Below are positions 35,336 to 42,827 of a stretch of 64,000 bases of DNA, in pieces (the stretch's first letter is position 1; each line of letters begins with the position of its first letter). Source of the DNA: JAEUMG01 sp046349315 (GTDB lineage Bacteria > Pseudomonadota > Alphaproteobacteria > Rhizobiales > Aestuariivirgaceae); the NCBI GenBank assembly GCA_046349315.1, contig JAXMCQ010000009.1, positions 62,001 through 126,000 of the forward strand, given 5' to 3'. A model generated the notes under the pieces. That model did no database searches, was not told where the DNA came from, and worked only from the letters and a program-made list of their open reading frames with translations. The translations under genes were made by a program, and so were the position numbers.

Positions 35336-36292
35336 ATGGCCATTCCTGCGCTCGTCGGCGATATCGGCGGCACCAATTCGCGTTTCGCGCTTGTCGATGA
35401 GGGCGTCGAGGTCCGCGATATCGAGAAATACAAGAATGACGATTTCTCATCGCTCGAGGCCGCGGCGCGCGAATATCTCGATCGCAAGGGGCATCCGAAA
35501 GTGCGCGCCTTGTCCTTTGCCATTGCCGGCCCCGTCACTGACGAGCCGATCGCCCTCACCAACCGCGACTGGAGTTTCACCCGCGCCAGCCTGAAAGAGG
35601 CAACCGGTGCCGAGCGTGCCGTGATCCTCAATGACTTCGAGGCGCTCGCCTTGTCATTGCCGCATCTGAAACCCGAAGACCTCGTCCAGATCGGCGGTCA
35701 TCCGCCGGCGAAGCCGTCGGTCAAGATGGTTCTTGGCCCGGGCACCGGCCTCGGCATGGCGACTCTCGTGCCTTTGTCCAAGGGCGGATGGATGGCGGTT
35801 GCGGGCGAACTCGGCCATGGCACCTTGCCCATCGTGACGCGCGAGGAGTTCGACCTGCGCGAAGCCATGACCCTGCCCGGTGTCCTGTTCGAATCGGAGG
35901 ACGCCATTACCGGTCCGGGCATTCTGAGGATGTACAATGCGATCTGCGAACTCTCCAACGAACGACCCTCGCAGCACACGCCGGAAGCGGTGATCGCGGC
36001 GGCGCGCGATGATGCCGACAAGGCGGCGCGCCGCGCCCTCGATCAATTCATCATCTGGCTGGCGCGCCTGGCGGGCGATGCCGCGATGATGATGCAGGCC
36101 AAGGGTGGCGTTTATATCGCCGGCGGCATTGCACCGACCATCATTGACGAGCTCAAGAAGGGTCCTTTCAGGACGATTTTTCAGGAAAAGGGACGGCTTG
36201 CGCATGTCATGCGGCCCATCCCGATCTATGTCATCACCGACCGGTTTCCCGCCTTCAAAGGCTGCGCGGCGGCACTGGCGCGACCCGATTGA
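35336..36292 (+). CDS. glk: Glucokinase
   Basis: ATP-dependent glucose kinase of 318 residues, ROK-unrelated bacterial Glk family. The phosphate-binding motif is LVGDIGGTNSRFAL near the N-terminus. The catalytic aspartate is in ILNDFEALA, and glucose contacts are in GPGTGLGMATLV and AVAGELGHGTLPIV. It feeds glucose 6-phosphate to zwf in the Entner-Doudoroff operon some 20 kb away. It heads a plus-strand run of sugar genes and is followed by a LacI-type regulator after 54 bp. Confidence 0.94.
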   Translation: MAIPALVGDIGGTNSRFALVDEGVEVRDIEKYKNDDFSSLEAAAREYLDRKGHPKVRALSFAIAGPVTDEPIALTNRDWSFTRASLKEATGAERAVILNDFEALALSLPHLKPEDLVQIGGHPPAKPSVKMVLGPGTGLGMATLVPLSKGGWMAVAGELGHGTLPIVTREEFDLREAMTLPGVLFESEDAITGPGILRMYNAICELSNERPSQHTPEAVIAAARDDADKAARRALDQFIIWLARLAGDAAMMMQAKGGVYIAGGIAPTIIDELKKGPFRTIFQEKGRLAHVMRPIPIYVITDRFPAFKGCAAALARPD

Positions 36293-36346
36293 TGGGCGTA
36301 CCTCAGAAATTGACAAGATTGCCGCACTGAGCTTGACTGCCCCGAA

Positions 36347-37372
36347 ATGGGAAAGATCACGATCCACGATGTCGCGCGCACGGCTGGCGTCAGTGCCGCC
36401 ACGGTCGATCGGGTGCTCAACCGCCGCGCCGGGGTCAAGCCCGCGACCATAGATCGGGTCCAGACCGCGATCCGCCAGCTCAATTACCAGCCGGATCGTC
36501 TGGCCGCGCGACTGGCGCGCGCGCGGGAATATCGCTTCTGCTTCATCCTGCCGACCGGCAATAACAGTTTTATGGTGGCGCTCGGCGAAGAAGTGCGCGC
36601 TGCCGCCGAGCGCATGGCGTCCGAACGCGTTTCGATCGACCTCCTCTTGACCGATGTCTTCGACGGCGAGGCCTTGGCCGCAACACTTGACTCGATTGGC
36701 GACACCCATGACGGCGTAGCGGTCGTAGCGCTCGACCATGCCGGCGTGCGCGAAGCGATCAACGGGCTCGAGGAGCGCGGCGTCATGGTCGTGACGTTGG
36801 TCTCCGACGTGCCCGGCTCGAAGCGCCAGCATTATGCCGGCATCGACAATTCCTCTGCCGGCCGCACCGCTGCAAGTCTCATGGGCAAGTTTCTCGGCTC
36901 GCGCCATGGCGAGGTGGGATTGATCGCCGGTTCCTTGGCTTTGCGCGATCACATCGAGCGCCAATTTGGTTTCGAGCAGATCATGGCGCATGAATTCCAG
37001 CATCTCGAAATCCTGCCCGTCCGCGAAGCACGCGACGACTGGCAGCGCGTCGAGGAGATCACCACGCAATTATTGCGCGAACACCCAAATCTCATCGGCC
37101 TCTATAATGTCGGCGCCGGCACGCGCGGTATTGTTTCCGCGCTTGAGAAAGCCGGGCGCGACCGCGAAGTCGTCTTCATTGCCCATGAGCTGACCGAGGA
37201 TGCGAGGAAAGGCCTGATCAAGGGCGCGATCGATGCGGTCATTGCCCAGGATGCGGGCCATGAAGTCAGAAGCGCCATTCGTGTTCTCATGGCCAAGGCC
37301 GACAATACGCCCTTGATTGCCGGGCAGGAGCGAATTCGTACAGAAATCTTCGTCCGCGACAATCTTCCGTGA
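36347..37372 (+). CDS. LacI-family transcriptional regulator of the xylose/sugar cluster
   Basis: DNA-binding regulator of 341 residues. The N-terminal helix-turn-helix is ITIHDVARTAGVSAATVDRV, with VDRVLNRRAGVKPAT as hinge; this VDRVLN form replaces the usual VSRVLN. The rest is a periplasmic-binding-protein-like sensor domain (Peripla_BP_4 type). It sits between glk and xylBA, so it probably controls xylose or related sugar use. Whether it represses or activates, and its inducer, cannot be read from sequence. Confidence 0.9.
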   Translation: MGKITIHDVARTAGVSAATVDRVLNRRAGVKPATIDRVQTAIRQLNYQPDRLAARLARAREYRFCFILPTGNNSFMVALGEEVRAAAERMASERVSIDLLLTDVFDGEALAATLDSIGDTHDGVAVVALDHAGVREAINGLEERGVMVVTLVSDVPGSKRQHYAGIDNSSAGRTAASLMGKFLGSRHGEVGLIAGSLALRDHIERQFGFEQIMAHEFQHLEILPVREARDDWQRVEEITTQLLREHPNLIGLYNVGAGTRGIVSALEKAGRDREVVFIAHELTEDARKGLIKGAIDAVIAQDAGHEVRSAIRVLMAKADNTPLIAGQERIRTEIFVRDNLP

Positions 37373-37400
37373 GTGGTGTGCGATGAACATGAAAAAAACT

Positions 37401-37498
37401 TGTCATTGCCGGGCTTGTCCCGCAATCCACCGTGCCAAACACTTCGACGCCGCAGAGTGTGGCCGAATGGATCGCCGGAATGAATCCGGCGATGACAA
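37401..37498. repeat. Family-B intergenic palindrome upstream of xylB
   Basis: Left arm TGTCATTGCCGGGCTTGTCC and right arm GGATCGCCGG...CCGGCGATGACA form an imperfect long inverted repeat, each arm itself a stem (CCGG...CCGG). A second copy lies at 40319-40410. Outer ends TGTCATTGCCGG and CCGGCGATGACA are complementary with few mismatches, resembling a small mobile palindromic element. Confidence 0.75.
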
Positions 37499-37525
37499 AA
37501 AGGAATGATGGGAGGTTTGGCTGAC

Positions 37526-38986
37526 ATGTATCTCGGGCTCGATATCGGAACATCCTCCGTCAAGGCGGTGTTGATCGACGATAAGCAGAAGATCATCGCG
37601 ACCAAGACAGCATCTTTGACCGTTTCGCGCCCCAATCCAGGCTGGTCGGAACAGGATCCCGAACACTGGTGGAAGGCGGCGACCAAGGCGGTGCTTGCGA
37701 TCAAGCGCGAGAAGCCGAAAGAGATCGCCGCCGTCGAAGGCATCGGCCTTTCCGGCCAGCAGCACGGCGCGACATTGCTCGACAAATCCGGCAAGGTCCT
37801 GCGCCCGGCGATCCTGTGGAACGACGCGCGCTCCTTCGCCGAATGCAAGGAGATCGAAGCGCGTGAATCGAGGAGCCGCGATATTTCCGGCAATGTCGCC
37901 ATGGCGGGCTTCACTGCACCGAAGCTGGTCTGGGTTCACAAGCACGAGCCGCGCGTCTTTGCGAAAGTCGCAAAAGTACTTCTGCCCAAGGATTACGTGC
38001 GCTACCGCATGACCGGCGAATATGCTTCCGACATGTCGGATTCCTCCGGCACATTGTGGCTCGACATTGCGGGGCGTAAATGGTCGCCGGCGCTTCTCGA
38101 CGCAACAGAGATGCGCCTCGACCAGATGCCGATGCTTTATGAGGGCACCGAGGCGACCGGCCGCCTGACGCCCGAAATCGCCAAGGCTTGGGGCATGCCC
38201 AAGCGCCCGGTGGTGGCCGGCGGCGGCGGCGACAATCCGGCATCGGCCTGCGGCATTGGTGCGGTGACGCCTGGTGCGGCTTTCGTGTCGATCGGCACCT
38301 CCGGAGTCTTCTTCGTCTCCAACGAAAAATTCCGCCCCAATACGGAACGCGCCATCCACGCCATGTGCCACGCGGTGCCGAACGCCTGGCACCAGATGGG
38401 CGTAATTCTTTCGGCGGCAGGAAGTCTCGAATGGCTTGCAGGCCTGCTCAAGACACCGGCTCCGAAACTGACAGCCGCGCTCGGCGACAAGGTCTCCGGC
38501 CCTTCGCCCGTGCTCTATCTTCCCTATCTCTCGGGCGAGCGCACGCCCATTGCCGATGCCCGCGCCCGCGGTCTCTTCATGCGCCTCGGACACGAGACGG
38601 ATGCGAAAATATTGACTCATGCGGTGCTCGATGGCGTCGCCTTCGCCTTCCGTGATTCGCTCGAAGCCTTGCGTGCGGCGGGCAGCGAAGTGAACCGCGT
38701 GACCGCCGTCGGTGGCGGTACGCGCTCTGCCTTGTGGCTAAGGATCATTGCGACCGTTCTCGGCCTTCCCGTCGATGTTCCGATGGATGGCGATTTCGGT
38801 GGCGCTTTTGGTGCAGCGCGCCTTGGCCTCATTGCCGCGACCAAGGCCGACTTCAAGCAGATCCTGAAACCGCCCAGGACGGCCAAAACCGTCACGCCCG
38901 ACAAGAAATCCGCCGCCGCCTATCAGGATGCCTATGCGGCCTATGCGCAAATCTATCCAGCGACCCGGGAGCTCAACCGCCAATGA
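37526..38986 (+). CDS. xylB: Xylulokinase
   Basis: FGGY-family kinase that phosphorylates D-xylulose to xylulose 5-phosphate. ATG 37526 (MYLGLDIGTSSVKAVL) is chosen because GGGAGG lies 10 bp before it; the frame opens at 37505. The 486-residue length is typical. Motifs are the N-terminal DIGTSSVKAVL, GIGLSGQQHG with the sugar contacts and a C-terminal VTAVGGGTRSALWLRIIA. It overlaps xylA by four bases (ATGA), a coupled catabolic pair. Confidence 0.95.
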   Translation: MYLGLDIGTSSVKAVLIDDKQKIIATKTASLTVSRPNPGWSEQDPEHWWKAATKAVLAIKREKPKEIAAVEGIGLSGQQHGATLLDKSGKVLRPAILWNDARSFAECKEIEARESRSRDISGNVAMAGFTAPKLVWVHKHEPRVFAKVAKVLLPKDYVRYRMTGEYASDMSDSSGTLWLDIAGRKWSPALLDATEMRLDQMPMLYEGTEATGRLTPEIAKAWGMPKRPVVAGGGGDNPASACGIGAVTPGAAFVSIGTSGVFFVSNEKFRPNTERAIHAMCHAVPNAWHQMGVILSAAGSLEWLAGLLKTPAPKLTAALGDKVSGPSPVLYLPYLSGERTPIADARARGLFMRLGHETDAKILTHAVLDGVAFAFRDSLEALRAAGSEVNRVTAVGGGTRSALWLRIIATVLGLPVDVPMDGDFGGAFGAARLGLIAATKADFKQILKPPRTAKTVTPDKKSAAAYQDAYAAYAQIYPATRELNRQ

Positions 38987-40296
38987 CCAGTTTTTACGCG
39001 CTTAAAGATCCGATCAAGTATGAAGGGCCGGAGAGCCGCAATCCGCTTTCCTTCCGCTGGTATGACCCCAAGCGCAAGGTGCTTGGCAAGACCATGGAAG
39101 AGCAGTTGCGCTTCGCGGTCTGCTATTGGCACACGCTCTGCTGGCCTGGCCTCGATCCCTTTGGCGGCGAAACCTTCTTGCGGCCCTGGCATCGGCCGGG
39201 CGACGAGATGGCGCATGCGCGCATGAAGGCCGATGTCATGTTCGAGACGCTACGGCTCTTAGGCGTCAAGTTCTTCACCTTCCATGATCTCGACATTGCG
39301 CCGGAAGGAAAATCCCTCGCCGAATTCAACAAGAATGTCTCGGCGATCGCCGACATCTTCGAAAAGAAGATGCAGGAGTCGGGCGTGAAACTGCTGTGGG
39401 GCACGGCCAACATGTTTTCCAACCGCCGCTTCATGGCGGGTGCGGCGACCAATCCCGATCCCGATGTCTTCGCCTATTGTGCGGCCCAGGTGAAACACTG
39501 CCTCGATGTGACGAAGCGCTTGGGCGGCGAGAATTACGTCATGTGGGGCGGTCGCGAGGGCTATGAAACACTGCTCAACACCGATATCGGCCGGGAACTC
39601 AAACAGGCCGGCCGGTTTCTCGCGATGGTCGTCGACTACAAGCACAAGATCGGCTTCAACGGCCCGATCCTGATCGAGCCCAAGCCGCAGGAGCCGACCA
39701 AGCATCAATACGACTACGATGTCGCGAGCATTTATGGATTGCTCAAGACCTACGGGCTCGAAAAAGACGTGAAGCTCAATATCGAGCAGAACCATGCGAT
39801 CCTTGCAGGCCACACGTTCGAGCATGAGATCGCGCTCGCAGCCGCGCTCGGCATATTCGGTTCCCTCGACATCAATCGCGGCGATTATCAATCGGGCTGG
39901 GACACCGACCAATTCGCCATGAACATTCCGGAAATGGCGCTCGCACTTTACGAAGTTCTCAAAGCCGGCGGCTTCACGACGGGCGGTCTTAATTTCGATG
40001 CCAAGATCAGGCGCCAGTCGCTTGACCCGGAAGATTTGCTTCACGCTCATGTCGGCTCGATGGATGCCTGTGCCCGCGGGCTTCTCATTGCGGCAAAGAT
40101 GATCGAGGATGGGGCTCTCGCGGGGTCCGTGAAATCGCGCTATGCCAAATGGGACGAACCCAAAAACAAGGCAATGCTCGACGGCAAGGAAACATTGGAC
40201 TCGATTGCCGCGCGTGTGCTGAAGGAGGGTCTCGATCCGCAGCCCAAATCCGGGAGGCAGGAGTATCTGGAGAATCTGTTGAATAGTTACGTCTAA
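38983..40296 (+). CDS. xylA: Xylose isomerase
   Basis: Metal-dependent isomerase converting D-xylose to D-xylulose; 437 residues, the usual size of class II enzymes. The ATG at 38983 lies in the xylB stop overlap and gives the normal N-terminus MTSFYALKDPIKYEGPES. The catalytic His is in FFTFHDLDIAPEG and metal ligands in VMWGGREGYE, LNIEQNHAILAGHTFEHE and LDINRGDYQSGWDTDQF. Together with xylB it converts xylose to xylulose 5-phosphate. No dedicated xylose transporter is adjacent; the ribose-type importer at 57.9 kb is a possible but unproven source. Confidence 0.97.
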   Translation: MTSFYALKDPIKYEGPESRNPLSFRWYDPKRKVLGKTMEEQLRFAVCYWHTLCWPGLDPFGGETFLRPWHRPGDEMAHARMKADVMFETLRLLGVKFFTFHDLDIAPEGKSLAEFNKNVSAIADIFEKKMQESGVKLLWGTANMFSNRRFMAGAATNPDPDVFAYCAAQVKHCLDVTKRLGGENYVMWGGREGYETLLNTDIGRELKQAGRFLAMVVDYKHKIGFNGPILIEPKPQEPTKHQYDYDVASIYGLLKTYGLEKDVKLNIEQNHAILAGHTFEHEIALAAALGIFGSLDINRGDYQSGWDTDQFAMNIPEMALALYEVLKAGGFTTGGLNFDAKIRRQSLDPEDLLHAHVGSMDACARGLLIAAKMIEDGALAGSVKSRYAKWDEPKNKAMLDGKETLDSIAARVLKEGLDPQPKSGRQEYLENLLNSYV

Positions 40297-40318
40297 ATTT
40301 GACGTGCTTGATCAAACT

Positions 40319-40410
40319 TGTCATTGCCGGGCTTGTCCCGGCAATCCACTCATCCGCTAGCAAGGTGCATGCGGCGCGATGGATCGCCGGACCAAGTCCG
40401 GCGATGACAA
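40319..40410. repeat. Family-B intergenic palindrome downstream of xylA
   Basis: Second copy of the element at 37401-37498. The shared left arm is TGTCATTGCCGGGCTTGTCC with GGCAATCCA, and the right arm GATGGATCGCCGG...CCGGCGATGACAA. Here the left stem (TTGCCGGGCTTGTCCCGGCAA) is intact, whereas the first copy lacks one G. Confidence 0.75.
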
Positions 40411-40437
40411 AATAGATAGCAAATCGGGAGGAACTTC

Positions 40438-41493
40438 ATGGCGAAGAACATCAAGGGGCCGGCGATCTTTCTGGCGCAATTCACCGGCGACGCCGCCCCC
40501 TTCAATTCCTGGGAAGCGATCTGCAAATGGGCGGCAAGCCTCGGCTATAAGGGCGTGCAGATCCCGAGCTGGGACGGCCGCATCTTCGACCTGAAGAAGG
40601 CCGCCTCCTCCAAGACCTATTGCGACGAGGTCAAGGGCAAGGCGAAGGCGGCGGGGGTCTCGATCACCGAGCTCTCGACCCACATCCAGGGCCAGCTCGT
40701 CGCCGTCAACCCGGCCTTCGATGATGCCTTCGACGCCTTCGCGCCCAAGGAAGTGCACGGCAATCCGAAAGCCCGGCAGAAATGGGCGGTCGAACAGGTG
40801 AAGCTCGCGGCCAAGGCCTCGCGCAATCTGGGACTCGACTCGCATGTGTCCTTCACCGGCGCCTTGGTTTGGCCCTTCGTCTATCCCTGGCCGCCGCGCC
40901 CGCCGGGCCTCATCGAGGAAGGCTTCGATGAACTGGCGCGCCGCTGGAAGCCATTGCTCGATGCTTTCGAAGATCAGGGCGTTGATGTTGGCTTCGAATT
41001 GCATCCGGGCGAAGACGTGATGGACGGCGCCACTTTCGAAATGTTCCTTGAGCGCCTCAAAGGTCACAAGCGCTGCCAGATCAATTACGATCCTTCGCAT
41101 TTCGTCCTGCAGCAGCTCGACTATCTCGACTTCATCGACATCTATCACGAGCGCATCTGCGCCTTCCATGTGAAGGACGCCGAATTCAACCCGACCGGCA
41201 GGCAGGGCGTCTATTCCGGCTTCCAGCCCTGGGTTAAGCGTGCCGGCCGCTTCCGGTCCTTAGGCGACGGCCAGGTCGATTTCGGTGCGGTGTTCTCCAA
41301 GCTCGCGGCCTATGACTATGATTCATGGGCGGTGCTCGAATGGGAATGCTGCCTCAAGGATTCGATCCAGGGCGCCGAAGAGGGCGGGCCCTTCATCGCC
41401 AGCCACATCATCAAGGTCACCGAGAAATCCTTCGACGATTTTGTCGCCGGCTCGGGCGACAAGGGCAAGATCAAGAAGATATTGGGGATATAG
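40438..41493 (+). CDS. Sugar phosphate isomerase/epimerase-like TIM-barrel protein
   Basis: Xylose-isomerase-like TIM barrel of 351 residues, preceded by GGGAGGA. Metal-ligand candidates are Glu in VGFELHPGEDVM, Asp and His in INYDPSHFVLQQ, His in ICAFHVKDAEF and Glu in WAVLEWECCL, the pattern of AP-endonuclease-2-like isomerases. The paired downstream Gfo/Idh/MocA dehydrogenase recalls YcjR/YcjS-like and Thu-type systems, where a dehydrogenase makes a 3-keto sugar and the barrel protein epimerises or cleaves it. The actual substrate is unknown. Confidence 0.85.
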   Translation: MAKNIKGPAIFLAQFTGDAAPFNSWEAICKWAASLGYKGVQIPSWDGRIFDLKKAASSKTYCDEVKGKAKAAGVSITELSTHIQGQLVAVNPAFDDAFDAFAPKEVHGNPKARQKWAVEQVKLAAKASRNLGLDSHVSFTGALVWPFVYPWPPRPPGLIEEGFDELARRWKPLLDAFEDQGVDVGFELHPGEDVMDGATFEMFLERLKGHKRCQINYDPSHFVLQQLDYLDFIDIYHERICAFHVKDAEFNPTGRQGVYSGFQPWVKRAGRFRSLGDGQVDFGAVFSKLAAYDYDSWAVLEWECCLKDSIQGAEEGGPFIASHIIKVTEKSFDDFVAGSGDKGKIKKILGI

Positions 41494-41499
41494 CAAGTA

Positions 41500-41590
41500 C
41501 TCCCCTCCCCCTTGTGGGGAGGTTTAGGGTGGGGGTCTGGAAACTCGACGTCACCCCACCCCTAACCCCTCCCCATCGAGGGGAGGGGAA
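41500..41590. repeat. REP-like inverted repeat between isomerase and dehydrogenase genes
   Basis: CTCCCCTCCCCCTTGTGGGGAGG at the left and CCCTCCCCATCGAGGGGAGGGG at the right flank the inverted pair TTAGGGTGGGG/CCCCACCCCTAA. It lies inside an apparent operon, in a 124-bp gap, and may tune relative expression. A shorter related piece lies at about 42796-42827 between the dehydrogenase and P-type ATPase genes. Confidence 0.65.
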
Positions 41591-41617
41591 ATGCGGCGGG
41601 AAATAGGGAGAACTCTC

Positions 41618-42790
41618 ATGGCAATCGAAGGCAGGAGCGATGCGGCAAGCGGCCGGTTGCGGTTGGGCATGGTCGGCGGCGGCAAGGGCGCCTTCATCGG
41701 CGCGGTGCATCGTCTCGCCGCGCGCATGGACGACAAGTATGATTTCGTGGCGGGGGCCTTGTCGTCCGAGCCGGCGCGCTCGCGCGCTTCCGGCCGCGAA
41801 CTGGGCCTCGCCAAGGATCGCATCTATACCGACTATCGCGAGATGGCGCAGAAGGAAGCGGCCCGCGAAGACGGCATCGATGTCGTTTCGATCGTCACCC
41901 CGAACAACGTCCATATCCCTGCCGCCATGGCCTTCGTCGAAGCCGGCATCCATGTGATTTGTGACAAGCCCTTGGCGCATAATCTGAAAGAGGCGCAGGC
42001 CTTGCAGAAATTGCTCGCCAGGAATCGCGGCGTCATCTTCGCACTCACCCATAATTATTCCGGCTATCCGATGATCCGCCAGGCCAAGGCCATGGTCGAG
42101 GCCGGCGATCTTGGCGAAATTCGCCTCGTGCAAGGCGAATACCCGCAGGACTGGCTCACCAACCCGATCGAACTCACCGGCCAGAAACAGGCCTCATGGC
42201 GCACCGATCCGAAACAGACCGGCGCCGGTGGCTGTATCGGCGATATCGGCACCCACACCTATCAGCTCATGACTTATGTGTCGGGCTTGAAGGCAAGTGA
42301 ACTCGCCGCCGATCTCACGACTTTCGTCAAGGGGCGGAAAGTCGACGACAACGCCAATGTCATGCTGCGCTTCAAGGGCGGCGGCCGCGGCATGTTGTGG
42401 GCAAGCCAGGTTGCGCCCGGCAATGAGAACGGATTGAAATTGCGCGTCTATGGCACCAAGGGCGGCCTTGAATGGACGCAGGCCGATCCGAACTATCTTT
42501 GGTTCACACCCTTCGGCGAGCCGAAGCGCCTCATCACGCGCAGCGGTGCCGGCGCGAATGCGGCGGCTGGCCGCGTCACCCGCGTTCCGCCCGGCCATCC
42601 TGAAGGCTATCTCGAAGGCTTCGCCAATATCTATACCGAAGTCGCCCGCGCCATCCAGGCCAAGAAGGAACGCCGCAAGCTCGAGGCGGACGTCGAATTC
42701 CCGGGCATCGCCGACGGCGTCGCCGGCATGGCCTTTATCGAGGCTTGCGTGAAGTCCTCCGACCGCAACGCCCGCTGGACGAAGGTTTGA
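41618..42790 (+). CDS. Gfo/Idh/MocA family dehydrogenase
   Basis: NAD(P)-dependent sugar dehydrogenase of 390 residues from ATG 41618, chosen because GGGAG lies about 8 bp upstream and the earlier ATG at 41591 falls inside the repeat. The Rossmann motif is GMVGGGKGAFIGAVH. The catalytic lysine lies in VICDKPLAHNLKEAQ, and the active-site His is probably in IGDIGTHTYQLMTYV. It follows the TIM-barrel isomerase and likely acts on the same sugar, as in YcjS/ThuB-like pairs. It is distinct from the IolG-like protein at 25974. Confidence 0.88.
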   Translation: MAIEGRSDAASGRLRLGMVGGGKGAFIGAVHRLAARMDDKYDFVAGALSSEPARSRASGRELGLAKDRIYTDYREMAQKEAAREDGIDVVSIVTPNNVHIPAAMAFVEAGIHVICDKPLAHNLKEAQALQKLLARNRGVIFALTHNYSGYPMIRQAKAMVEAGDLGEIRLVQGEYPQDWLTNPIELTGQKQASWRTDPKQTGAGGCIGDIGTHTYQLMTYVSGLKASELAADLTTFVKGRKVDDNANVMLRFKGGGRGMLWASQVAPGNENGLKLRVYGTKGGLEWTQADPNYLWFTPFGEPKRLITRSGAGANAAAGRVTRVPPGHPEGYLEGFANIYTEVARAIQAKKERRKLEADVEFPGIADGVAGMAFIEACVKSSDRNARWTKV

Positions 42791-42827
42791 TACTTCCCTT
42801 CTCGTGGGGAGGATCGGGGTGGGGGCG

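Noticed and set aside
36309..36332. TTGACA-type promoter for the LacI-family gene
   Set aside because: A -35-like TTGACA exists but no acceptable -10 follows at 16-18 bp.
38734..38982. N-terminal extension of XylA by 83 codons
   Set aside because: It lies inside xylB; the normal XylA N-terminus starts at ATG 38983 in an ATGA overlap.
40308..40315. FNR-like site TTGATCAA downstream of xylA
   Set aside because: The half-sites lack the required six-base spacing, and it lies at a gene end beside a repeat.
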